Source: an uncultured Collinsella sp.
GTDB taxonomy: Bacteria > Actinomycetota > Coriobacteriia > Coriobacteriales > Coriobacteriaceae
Reading direction: 5' to 3'
Assembly (NCBI GenBank): GCA_902491915.1
Contig: CABUJL010000121.1
Span: forward strand, 1-5,237
Length of the DNA: 5,237 bases
Shown here: positions 1 to 5,149 of the stretch, one piece after another
How positions within the stretch are numbered: position 1 is the first letter of the stretch
How the letters are laid out: the number at the start of each line of letters is the position of its first letter
Translations under genes and position numbers: made by a program
The notes under the pieces: generated by a model
The model's input: the letters and a program-made list of their open reading frames with translations, nothing else
Database searches by the model: none
Told to the model about the DNA's origin: nothing

Positions 1-505
1 CGCCGTAGTTGCACGCGATCATGATGAGCGTGCCGGTGACAAAGGCGATGGAGAACTTGCCGGCCTCCTCGGCGCCTACGAGCTGCGTCGACATAATGGT
101 GAGCAGCGGAAACGCCATGCCCCATACAGCGGTGCCCAGAGTATTCCAAAGGTAGTCGCGACGGGTGGCGTGATCTTCGTACTCGGCTTCTTGCGTGGAG
201 AAGCCGCCGCCGTAGACGGCTCCGAGCAGGCGGTTCCACCAGGCATTGACCATGCGGTGGATGGCGCCGGGTTGACGATCGCGCTCGCGGCGACGGCGTG
301 TGGCCTGGCTGGTGTCGGGACCGCCGGCGTTACGCCGGCTCAGCTCTTGGATTCGTGCGAGCTCCTCGGCGGTGTGCGATGCGGGGAACAGGCCGTTCTC
401 GATGCGCCCGCCCTGTCCGTGCGCCTCGCCCGATACGGCGGGGTCGGCTACGCCATTGCGGCGGGCGATGGCGCGGCGGATGCTATCGAGGGGCGTGATA
501 CTCAA
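1..505 (-). CDS. Polysaccharide/oligosaccharide flippase-like membrane protein, N-terminal part (runs off window)
   Basis: The reverse strand is open from a TTG start at 505-503 to the window edge: 168 codons with no stop. TTG is chosen because an in-frame TAA lies six codons upstream and AAAGGA sits 6 nt before it; the next in-frame ATG is at codon 85. The first ~115 residues are hydrophilic and basic, with an Arg-rich run near residues 69-78 (TRRRRERDRQ) and an amphipathic stretch with WW near 85-100. A membrane domain then begins with RDYLWNTLGT (116-125), followed by a hydrophobic segment (~122-140), the motif GAEEAGKFSIAF (144-155) and a second hydrophobic segment (~153-166). The 'DYxWNTLG ... 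GxEEAGxFSIAF' pattern is, from memory, typical of the N terminus of Wzx/MATE-like flippases that move lipid-linked glycans across the membrane. The substrate cannot be told. The long N-terminal extension is unusual. Family call is fairly sure; the rest of the protein is not visible. Confidence 0.65.
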   Translation of the reverse strand, partial: MSITPLDSIRRAIARRNGVADPAVSGEAHGQGGRIENGLFPASHTAEELARIQELSRRNAGGPDTSQATRRRRERDRQPGAIHRMVNAWWNRLLGAVYGGGFSTQEAEYEDHATRRDYLWNTLGTAVWGMAFPLLTIMSTQLVGAEEAGKFSIAFVTGTLIMIACNYG

Positions 506-532
506 GGAGGTTCCTTTCTCTTACTGCGCTCT

Positions 533-538
533 AGTATA
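533..538 (-). promoter_or_regulatory. Candidate -10 box for the flippase gene
   Basis: On the minus strand TATACT (5 of 6 to TATAAT) lies 27 nt upstream of the TTG start, which leaves a short leader. No convincing -35 hexamer is seen 16-18 nt upstream (ACACGA at the 17-nt position), so the promoter may depend on an activator or not be real. The 563-579 palindrome would then lie around positions -37 to -53, just upstream of or overlapping the -35 region. Confidence 0.35.
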
Positions 539-562
539 GCTGCGGTGGTATCGATTCGTGTT

Positions 563-579
563 TTGAACAGGTTGTTCAA
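563..579. promoter_or_regulatory. Perfect interrupted palindrome in divergent control region (candidate operator)
   Basis: TTGAACA-GGT-TGTTCAA has two perfect 7-nt inverted arms around a 3-nt centre. It lies between the divergently oriented flippase and lactate permease genes, in the only clearly non-coding stretch between them. Size and symmetry fit a dimeric repressor or activator site. The regulator is unknown; the half-site spacing (GAAC-5-GTTC) does not fit a LexA box. It could control either gene or both. Confidence 0.45.
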
Positions 580-583
580 TAAT
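578..583 (+). promoter_or_regulatory. Weak candidate -10 box for lactate permease gene
   Basis: AATAAT (5 of 6 to TATAAT) overlaps the right end of the palindrome, so a bound regulator would block it. The hexamer 17 nt upstream (TTCGTG) is a poor -35. A second weak possibility is TATCCT at 621-626, also without a good -35. Neither is firm. Confidence 0.25.
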
Positions 584-682
584 TTCGGCGGGCGGCCGTA
601 ATTTGTCGGTAAACGTGCGGTATCCTGTTGAAGTTTTGTGACCCCCCGATGCCGCTTGCGCGGTACCAAGGAGTTTTTACCT

Positions 683-2254
683 ATGGATGTCGCCGCGTTT
701 TTGCTGGCTCTTGTGCCGATCATCTGGCTCGTCGTGGTGCTGCTGTGCTTTAAATGGCCGGCTTGGAAGGCCGCCATTGGCTCGTTCGTCCTTTCGTGCG
801 TGCTCGCCTTTGCGTGGTGGCATTTGCCGGCGGCGCAGATAGCCACGGCCTCGCTCGAGGGCTTTTTGATGGCCCTGTGGCCTATCGTGCTCGTAATTAT
901 CGCCGCGGTGTTCACGTATAACCTGTGCGTGCGCACGGGTGCCATGGACGTGATCGGCAGTATGATCACCTCCATCAGCAGCGATCGTCGTCTGCTGGCA
1001 CTGCTCGTGGCCTGGTGCTTCGGCGGCTTTATGGAGGGCATGGCCGGCTTTGGTACTGCCGTTGCCATTCCCGCCGGCATGCTCGCGGGCCTTGGTTTTG
1101 AGGCCGTGCCTGCCGTGCTGATCTGCCTGCTTGCCAACGGCGTGCCCACGCCCTACGGCTCCATTGGCATCCCCACGGTGTCCGTTGCCGACCTGGTGGG
1201 TCTGGATTCCCTGCATCTGGCGACCGTTCAGCTGGTGCAGCTCGCGCCCTTCTTTGTGGTGATGCCGCTGCTTATTGTGCTGGTTGCGGGTCGTGTTGCC
1301 GATGACCAGGGCAATGTTGCAAGCGTTGCCGAGCGTCTGCACGGCGTTGCCGGCGTGGCACTGCTTTCCGGTGTGTCCTTTGTCGGTGCGGCCCTGGTCG
1401 TTGCCATGTTTGTGGGTCCCGAGCTTGCCGTAGTCGTGGGTTCCATCGTGTCACTTGCGCTGACCGCCGTGCTCGCCATGCGTGCCGAGAAGTCGGGGCA
1501 TTTGGACGCGCGCTTCCATATGAATATCGAGGCCGGCGAACAGCTCACCGTTAAATCGGCGCTTTCGGCCTGGTCGTGCTTCATTCTGATTTTTGTGCTG
1601 CTGCTGGGTACCTCCAACCTGGTTCCCGTCGTGCACGCCGCGCTCGCGCCGTTTGCGAGCCACGTGCAGGTGTATTGCGGCGAGAACCCCGGTACGCTTA
1701 CGTTTTCGTGGATCAACACGCCGGGTGTTTGGATCTTCCTGGCCGCGTTTATCGGCGGTGCGATTCAGGGCGCTTCGCCGCGTCTGATGGGCGAGGTACT
1801 GGCCGCGACCGTCAAGCAGATGATGCCGACGGTCATTACCATGCTTTCGGTGCTGGGCTGCGCCAAGGTGATGGGCTATGCGGGCATGATTTCGTCGATC
1901 AGCGCGTTCTGCATCGCCGTCGCCGGTGGTCTGTACCCGATTCTGGCTCCGTGGATCGGTGCCGTCGGTGCATTCGTGACCGGTTCGGGCACGTCCTCGG
2001 GCATGCTGTTTGGTCCCATCCAGAGCCAGGCGGCTACGGCGCTGGGCGTGAGTGACTACTGGATGGTCGCGCTGAACGCCTTGGGCGTCGCCGCCGGCAA
2101 GATGGTCTCACCGCAGACCCTCGCCATTGGTCTTGCCGCCGTGCACGTGCGCGGCAAGGATGCCGAGCTCCTGGGCGCAGTGCTGCCCTACGCCGCCGGC
2201 ATGCTGGTCCTCATGAGCGCCATCGCCATGCTCGGCCAAGGCTTGCCGCTGTAG
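683..2254 (+). CDS. lctP: L-lactate permease family transporter (LctP/LldP)
   Basis: A 523-residue, very hydrophobic protein predicted to import lactate (possibly glycolate) with protons across the cytoplasmic membrane. The ATG at 683 is chosen over an in-frame GTG at 638 because AAGGAG (668-673) lies 9 nt before it and the protein then begins directly with a membrane helix (MDVAAFLLALVPIIW). Family hallmarks in order: FMEGMAGFGTAVAIP (117-130), GSIGIPT (159-165), GAVGAFVTGSGTSSGMLFG (426-444) and GKMVSPQTLAIG (472-483). These match the conserved LctP patterns 'EGxAGFGTPxAI', 'GxxGIP', 'GAxGAFxTGSxTSSNxLF' and 'GKMISPQ'. A loop around residues 265-290 is the main hydrophilic break. Length is slightly below the ~550 of E. 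coli LldP/GlcA. Hairpins after the stop and a separate control region before pckA suggest a single-gene unit. Family call is firm; the exact substrate is inferred. TAG stop. Confidence 0.92.
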   Translation: MDVAAFLLALVPIIWLVVVLLCFKWPAWKAAIGSFVLSCVLAFAWWHLPAAQIATASLEGFLMALWPIVLVIIAAVFTYNLCVRTGAMDVIGSMITSISSDRRLLALLVAWCFGGFMEGMAGFGTAVAIPAGMLAGLGFEAVPAVLICLLANGVPTPYGSIGIPTVSVADLVGLDSLHLATVQLVQLAPFFVVMPLLIVLVAGRVADDQGNVASVAERLHGVAGVALLSGVSFVGAALVVAMFVGPELAVVVGSIVSLALTAVLAMRAEKSGHLDARFHMNIEAGEQLTVKSALSAWSCFILIFVLLLGTSNLVPVVHAALAPFASHVQVYCGENPGTLTFSWINTPGVWIFLAAFIGGAIQGASPRLMGEVLAATVKQMMPTVITMLSVLGCAKVMGYAGMISSISAFCIAVAGGLYPILAPWIGAVGAFVTGSGTSSGMLFGPIQSQAATALGVSDYWMVALNALGVAAGKMVSPQTLAIGLAAVHVRGKDAELLGAVLPYAAGMLVLMSAIAMLGQGLPL

Positions 2255-2280
2255 TCGGCACTTGGGGACATTACTTATGT

Positions 2281-2313
2281 GCCGGCACTTTAGGAACGTC
2301 CCTAAGTGCCGGC
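2281..2313 (+). terminator. GC-rich hairpin from intergenic repeat, likely 3' end of lctP transcript
   Basis: GCCGGCACTT-(T)-AGG pairs with CCT-AAGTGCCGGC around the 6-nt loop AACGTC: 13 bp with one bulged T, beginning 27 nt after the lctP stop. No U-tract follows, so it may protect the 3' end or act with a termination factor rather than be a classic intrinsic terminator. The 8-mer CGGCACTT also occurs at 2256-2263, giving three copies of this module (two direct, one inverted) within 60 nt. Confidence 0.5.
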
Positions 2314-2317
2314 ATCC

Positions 2318-2357
2318 GGGGACACTCCTTGGCTGTTGCCTGTTCAAGGGTGTCCCC
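2318..2357. repeat. Second hairpin, GGGGACAC stem
   Basis: GGGGACAC-(T)-CCTTG pairs with CAAGG-GTGTCCCC around a 13-nt loop (2332-2344): 13 bp with one bulged T. It lies 4 nt after the first hairpin and about 150 nt before pckA. No U-tract follows on either strand, so it is better called a repeat-derived hairpin than a terminator. Confidence 0.55.
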
Positions 2358-2415
2358 AACGACTAGGCCGCTTGCGTGCGATTTTTGACCGTTGGGCGGG
2401 CGCTTCGCCGTTGCC

Positions 2416-2431
2416 GCAAAAACGTTTTTGC
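2416..2431. promoter_or_regulatory. Perfect 16-bp palindrome upstream of pckA, LacI-family-like operator
   Basis: GCAAAAACGTTTTTGC is a perfect uninterrupted palindrome centred on CG, 75 nt upstream of the pckA start. Palindromes with an A-rich arm, central CG and T-rich arm are the usual form of LacI/GalR-family operators, including catabolite (cre-like) sites. Control of pckA by a carbon-responsive regulator would make sense, but that link is inference. A clear promoter for pckA could not be placed; TACAAC at 2440-2445 is only a weak -10. Confidence 0.5.
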
Positions 2432-2448
2432 ATATCGGGTACAACGGG

Positions 2449-2464
2449 CTTTACGTGAGTAAAG
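2449..2464. promoter_or_regulatory. Second small palindrome upstream of pckA
   Basis: CTTTAC-GTGA-GTAAAG has perfect 6-nt arms around 4 nt. Its centre is 33 bp from the centre of the 2416-2431 palindrome, close to three helical turns. The arm sequence is different, so it would be a different regulator's site or a small hairpin in the 5' leader. Confidence 0.3.
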
Positions 2465-2505
2465 TGTGCGCCGCGTCCACGTGTCGCGCTTTTAAAGGAG
2501 GCCCC

Positions 2506-4176
2506 ATGCCCGGTGTTACCCCCGCAGAAGTTCTGTCCAACTTTGGCATCACGCTGGTCGAAGATCCCGCCGAGAACCAGCCCCGTCTGCTGGTTGACCT
2601 GCCGGCAGCCGAGCTCGTCGAGCATGCGATTCGCCGCGAAGAGGGCCGTATGGCCTCCAACGGCGCACTCGTGATCGAGACGGGGGAGCGTACCGGACGT
2701 TCGCCCAACGACCGCTTTATCGTTGACACCCCCGATGTCCACGACAAGATTGCCTGGGGCGCCGTCAACCGCCCGCTGTCCGTCGAAAGCTACGAGGTCA
2801 TCAAAGCCGGCATCGTCGACTATCTCAACGAGCGCGACGTGTTCGTCACCCGCGGCATGGCCGGCGCCGATCGTAACCACACGCGTCGCCTGCTCGTCGC
2901 CTGCGAGCGTGCCAGCCAAGCGCTCTTTATTAAGCAGATGCTCGCCCGCCCGCTTGCCCGCGAAATCGCACGCACCGGCGAGCCGGACTTCTGCGTCCTT
3001 GCCGCACCCGGCTATCAGTGCGATCCTGCCGTCAAGGGGCTCAACTCCAGCGCCGCGGTGGTCATCAATTTCCAGGAGCGCGTGATTCTGGTCGCTGGCA
3101 CCGGCTACTCCGGCGAGATCAAAAAGTCCATCTTCAGCGTTATGAATTATTTGCTGCCCGTCGAGGACGACGTTCTGCCCATGCATTGCTCCGCCAGTAT
3201 GGATCCCGTCACGCATGAGACCGCGGTGTTCTTTGGCCTGTCCGGCACCGGCAAGACCACGCTTTCGGCCAATCCCACGCGCCTGCTGATCGGCGATGAC
3301 GAGCACGGCTGGTCCGATATGGGCATCTTTAACGTCGAGGGCGGCTGCTACGCCAAGTGCGAGGGCCTGGACGCGTTCCACGAGCCCGAGATCTTCAACG
3401 CCGTCCGCTTTGGCGCCATCTGTGAAAACGTGGTGCTCGATGAGAATCGCAAGCCCAACTACGACGACGTCTCGATCACGCACAATACGCGCGTGGCCTA
3501 TCCTGTCGAGCATATCCCCAACGCGTGGACCAAGGGCATGGGCACCACTCCGAGCGTCGTGCTGTTTTTGACCTGCGACGCCTTTGGCGTGTTGCCGCCC
3601 ATCTCACGCCTGACGGCCGATGCCGCCATGTACCACTTTGTGACGGGCTTTACGGCCAAGATTCCCGGCACCGAGGTCGGCGTTACCGAGCCCACGCCCA
3701 CGTTCTCCTCGCTGTTTGGCGAGCCGTTTATGCCGCTCGACCCCATGGTCTACGCCAAGATGCTCGGCGAGCGTATCGCCGACGGCCGCACGCGCGTCTA
3801 CCTGGTCAATACCGGCTGGATTGGCGGCGGCTACGGCGTGGGTCATCGCATCGAGCTTGCCTACACGCGCTCGCTGGTCGCTCGCGCCCTCGACGGCACC
3901 ATCGAGGACAGCGAGTTTGTGCACGACGATATCTTTAACGTCGACATTCCCACCACGTGCCATGGCGTGCCCGACGGCATCCTGGTGCCGCGCCAGTACT
4001 GGCAGAGCACCACGCGCTACGACGAGGCCGCGCACAACCTGGCCGTGATGTTCGAGGAGAACTTCGAGAAGAAGTACTCGCACCTGCCCGAGTCCGTCAA
4101 AGCCGCCGGCCCTCACGCCCAGGTGCCCGTCGAGGCCCGCCATCGCGGCCGCGGCCTGCTGGGACTCCGCCACTAG
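2506..4176 (+). CDS. pckA: Phosphoenolpyruvate carboxykinase (ATP-utilising)
   Basis: A 556-residue cytosolic enzyme that interconverts oxaloacetate + ATP and PEP + ADP + CO2. Start ATG 2506 follows AAAGGAGG (2494-2501) after a short 4-nt gap; an upstream in-frame TTG at 2392 would add 38 residues read through the palindromes and lacks family similarity. Key residues are all present: R65 in GRSP (substrate Arg), Y201 and K206/K207 in TGYSGEIKKSIF, H227 in MHCSAS (metal ligands), P-loop GLSGTGKTT (244-252), the ATP-PEPCK signature LIGDDEHGWSDMGIFN (261-276) with metal-binding D264/D265, and R329 in HNTRVAYP. Slightly longer than the usual 525-540; about 18 basic residues (539-556, ending RGLLGLRH) follow the usual AAGP-type end. 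Hairpins on both sides suggest a single-gene unit. In fermentative anaerobes the enzyme often runs toward oxaloacetate, conserving ATP; direction here is unknown. TAG stop. Confidence 0.97.
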   Translation: MPGVTPAEVLSNFGITLVEDPAENQPRLLVDLPAAELVEHAIRREEGRMASNGALVIETGERTGRSPNDRFIVDTPDVHDKIAWGAVNRPLSVESYEVIKAGIVDYLNERDVFVTRGMAGADRNHTRRLLVACERASQALFIKQMLARPLAREIARTGEPDFCVLAAPGYQCDPAVKGLNSSAAVVINFQERVILVAGTGYSGEIKKSIFSVMNYLLPVEDDVLPMHCSASMDPVTHETAVFFGLSGTGKTTLSANPTRLLIGDDEHGWSDMGIFNVEGGCYAKCEGLDAFHEPEIFNAVRFGAICENVVLDENRKPNYDDVSITHNTRVAYPVEHIPNAWTKGMGTTPSVVLFLTCDAFGVLPPISRLTADAAMYHFVTGFTAKIPGTEVGVTEPTPTFSSLFGEPFMPLDPMVYAKMLGERIADGRTRVYLVNTGWIGGGYGVGHRIELAYTRSLVARALDGTIEDSEFVHDDIFNVDIPTTCHGVPDGILVPRQYWQSTTRYDEAAHNLAVMFEENFEKKYSHLPESVKAAGPHAQVPVEARHRGRGLLGLRH

Positions 4177-4190
4177 CGTCGCCTCAGACC

Positions 4191-4233
4191 CAAAACCACC
4201 ACAAAGGGGACAGGCACCTTTGTGGTGGTTTTG
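4191..4233. terminator. Repeat-derived bidirectional terminator after pckA (REP-like element, copy 1)
   Basis: A perfect 17-bp stem (CAAAACCACCACAAAGG / CCTTTGTGGTGGTTTTG) surrounds the 9-nt loop GGACAGGCA, starting 14 nt after the pckA stop. The 3' arm ends in TTTTG and the complementary strand likewise, so it could work as a modest intrinsic terminator in both directions. Bases 4192-4231 recur exactly as the reverse complement at 5150-5189, which marks it as a dispersed intergenic repeat and not just a chance terminator. Confidence 0.8.
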
Positions 4234-4259
4234 CTTGGGCGGATGACTCAGGTTACAAT
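4231..4259 (+). promoter_or_regulatory. Sigma70-type promoter for the B3/B4 gene
   Basis: TTGCTT (4231-4236) and TACAAT (4254-4259; 5 of 6) are separated by exactly 17 nt. The -35 begins in the tail of the preceding hairpin. Transcription would begin near 4266, giving a leader of about 138 nt. The -35 is only half consensus, so the call rests mainly on the -10 and the spacing. Confidence 0.55.
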
Positions 4260-4273
4260 ACGCCTGACATATC

Positions 4274-4295
4274 GCCCCCTTCTCCGGATGGGGGC
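4274..4295 (+). promoter_or_regulatory. First leader hairpin
   Basis: GCCCCC pairs with GGGGGC around a 10-nt loop, 8 nt after the proposed transcription start. A second GCCCCC at 4368-4373 could compete for GGGGGC, which would allow a long-range switch. The segment CCCTTC (4277-4282) is complementary to GAAGGG (4391-4396) in the ribosome site. Confidence 0.45.
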
Positions 4296-4300
4296 AGCGT

Positions 4301-4359
4301 AAGCGCTCTTGTGGCGGCACCGTAGGACTTTGAAGGTGGCCGCTGTGAGGGCGCTTTTT
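4301..4359 (+). terminator. Terminator-like hairpin inside the leader
   Basis: The arms 4301-4321 and 4335-4356 pair over 21 bp, including five G-U pairs and one bulged G (4338), with a 13-nt loop (4322-4334), followed directly by five T (4355-4359). It lies 45 nt before the start codon, with no room for another promoter after it, so the downstream gene must be read through it. That is the geometry of an attenuator. Confidence 0.6.
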
Positions 4360-4403
4360 GCTTAGACGCCCCCGCTCGGGCGCACGCTATGAAGGGAGAG
4401 CAT

Positions 4404-5123
4404 ATGAAGAGCTTTATTGCCGAGGATTCATTTTGGGAGCTGTTTCCACAGGCGGCGATTGGCGTCGTGGTCGTAAAGGGCATGAAGCCCGCGGCGCAGA
4501 TTCCCCAGGAGGACGTGGATGCGATCGCCGCGCTGCTTGACCGCGCCAACATCGATGCGGAGCGTCATCTGACGAGCGATACCATCAGCGAAAATGCGCC
4601 GGTTAAGGCTTGGCGTGACGCGTACCGGCTGTTCAAGACTAAAAAGGGCGCGCGTTGCTCAGTTGAGAACCTGCTCAAGCGCGTGCTCAAAGGCAAGCCG
4701 GTCGGCCACATCACGCCGGCGGTGGATATCTACAACACGATTTCGTTGACTTATGCGTTGCCCGTTGGCGGTGAAGATTTGCATGCTATTGAGGGCAATC
4801 TGCGCCTGGCGGTGACCGACGGCGGCGACGCGTTCTTGCCACTTGGCGAGGAGGCGGATGATCCAACGCTGCCTGGCGAACTGGCCTATATCGATGATGC
4901 GGGCGCCGTCTGCCGTTGTTGGAACTGGCGCGACGGCGTTCGCACAGCGCTGTCCGATGATTCGGCGGACGCATTTCTGGCGATTGAGTGCGTGGAGCCC
5001 GAGCGGATGGGGGATTGCCAGGCTGCCATCGATCGCTTGGCCGAGCTGCTTGAGCGCTATCTGGGAGCGACGGTCGTCGTTAAGACGCTTGTAACCCGCG
5101 ACAATCCCTGCGTGGAGCTGTAG
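4404..5123 (+). CDS. Stand-alone B3/B4 (PheRS-beta editing-like) domain protein
   Basis: A 239-residue soluble protein. ATG 4404 is chosen over ATG 4389, five codons earlier, because GAAGGGAG (4391-4398) sits 5 nt before 4404 while 4389 has no ribosome site. No signal peptide or membrane segment is seen. The core (~60-195) carries the pattern I associate with solo B3/B4 proteins: W70-R71, RCSVENLLKRVL (84-95), PAVDIYNTISL (105-115), GGEDL (122-126), PGELAYIDDAGAVCR (157-171), WNWRD (173-177) and a Thr/Ser-rich turn before a short strand (191-195). This fold is shared with the domain of phenylalanyl-tRNA synthetase beta that hydrolyses mischarged Tyr-tRNA(Phe), so a trans-editing or other RNA/amino-acid role is plausible but not shown. 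The C-terminal helix and strand (~203-230) complete a small alpha/beta unit. It has its own promoter, leader and terminator. Family call is good; function is open. TAG stop. Confidence 0.82.
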   Translation: MKSFIAEDSFWELFPQAAIGVVVVKGMKPAAQIPQEDVDAIAALLDRANIDAERHLTSDTISENAPVKAWRDAYRLFKTKKGARCSVENLLKRVLKGKPVGHITPAVDIYNTISLTYALPVGGEDLHAIEGNLRLAVTDGGDAFLPLGEEADDPTLPGELAYIDDAGAVCRCWNWRDGVRTALSDDSADAFLAIECVEPERMGDCQAAIDRLAELLERYLGATVVVKTLVTRDNPCVEL

Positions 5124-5149
5124 CGGCGCCTAGAACCTATTGATGTCCC

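Larger units (their letters stand above)
2256..2357. repeat. Composite intergenic repeat cluster (CGGCACTT and GGGGACA modules, two hairpins)
   Basis: The block contains CGGCACTT at 2256 and 2283 and its complement at 2304, plus GGGGACA at 2264 and 2318 and its complement TGTCCCC at 2351. Two hairpins result, at 2281-2313 and 2318-2357. The GGGGACA core also forms the centre of the two 40-nt elements at 4192 and 5150, so these look like members of one dispersed repeat population. No reading frame with coding character is present. Confidence 0.6.
4266..4403 (+). promoter_or_regulatory. Structured 5' leader of the B3/B4 gene (candidate attenuator or small RNA)
   Basis: About 138 nt separate the proposed start of transcription from the ATG at 4404. 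It holds in order: GCCCCC/GGGGGC hairpin (4274-4295), a small AGCG-taag-CGCT hairpin (4296-4307), a 21-bp terminator-like hairpin with T5 (4301-4359), and a CGCCC/GGGCG hairpin (4367-4382) just before the ribosome site. The small hairpin and the base of the terminator-like stem share 4301-4307, so they exclude each other. I match it to no known riboswitch or T-box. An alternative reading is a ~94-nt small RNA ending at the T-run. Confidence 0.45.

Noticed and set aside
565..577. LexA/SOS box at the divergent palindrome (GAAC...GTTC)
   Set aside because: The spacing between half-sites is 5 nt, whereas the Gram-positive SOS box needs 4, and neither neighbour is a DNA-damage gene.
170..601. Plus-strand open frame of 143 codons at the left end
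   Set aside because: It runs opposite the flippase coding sequence, which has a better ribosome site and a recognisable membrane motif, and it continues into the non-coding control region.
2392..2505. Upstream TTG start adding 38 residues to PEP carboxykinase
   Set aside because: The added part is read through two palindromes and has no family similarity, while ATG 2506 has a strong AAAGGAGG. The in-frame GTG 638 for lctP and ATG 4389 for the B3/B4 gene were rejected for similar reasons.
2344..3513. Long minus-strand open frame (389 codons) opposite pckA
   Set aside because: It lies antisense to a gene with complete catalytic motifs; its product has no recognisable family pattern. Long antisense frames are expected in high-GC coding DNA. 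The same applies to minus-strand frames at 502-1149, 677-1342, 1228-1719 and 3604-4320 and to out-of-frame plus-strand frames.
4284..4303. TPP riboswitch 3' part (CCGGAT ... CAGCGTAAG)
   Set aside because: The similarity is limited to a few bases; the CUGAGA and the rest of the conserved core are absent.
4331..4343. T-box leader for the B3/B4 gene (GAAGGTGGCCGC resembles the T-box core)
   Set aside because: The NA of AGGGTGGNACCGCG is missing, the segment is on the 3' arm of the terminator-like stem instead of its 5' arm, and the leader is too short for a Stem I.
4266..4360. SRP RNA or another known housekeeping small RNA
   Set aside because: The GGAA-tetraloop helix and conserved internal loop of SRP RNA are missing, and the gene downstream needs read-through of this region, so an attenuator is the simpler reading.
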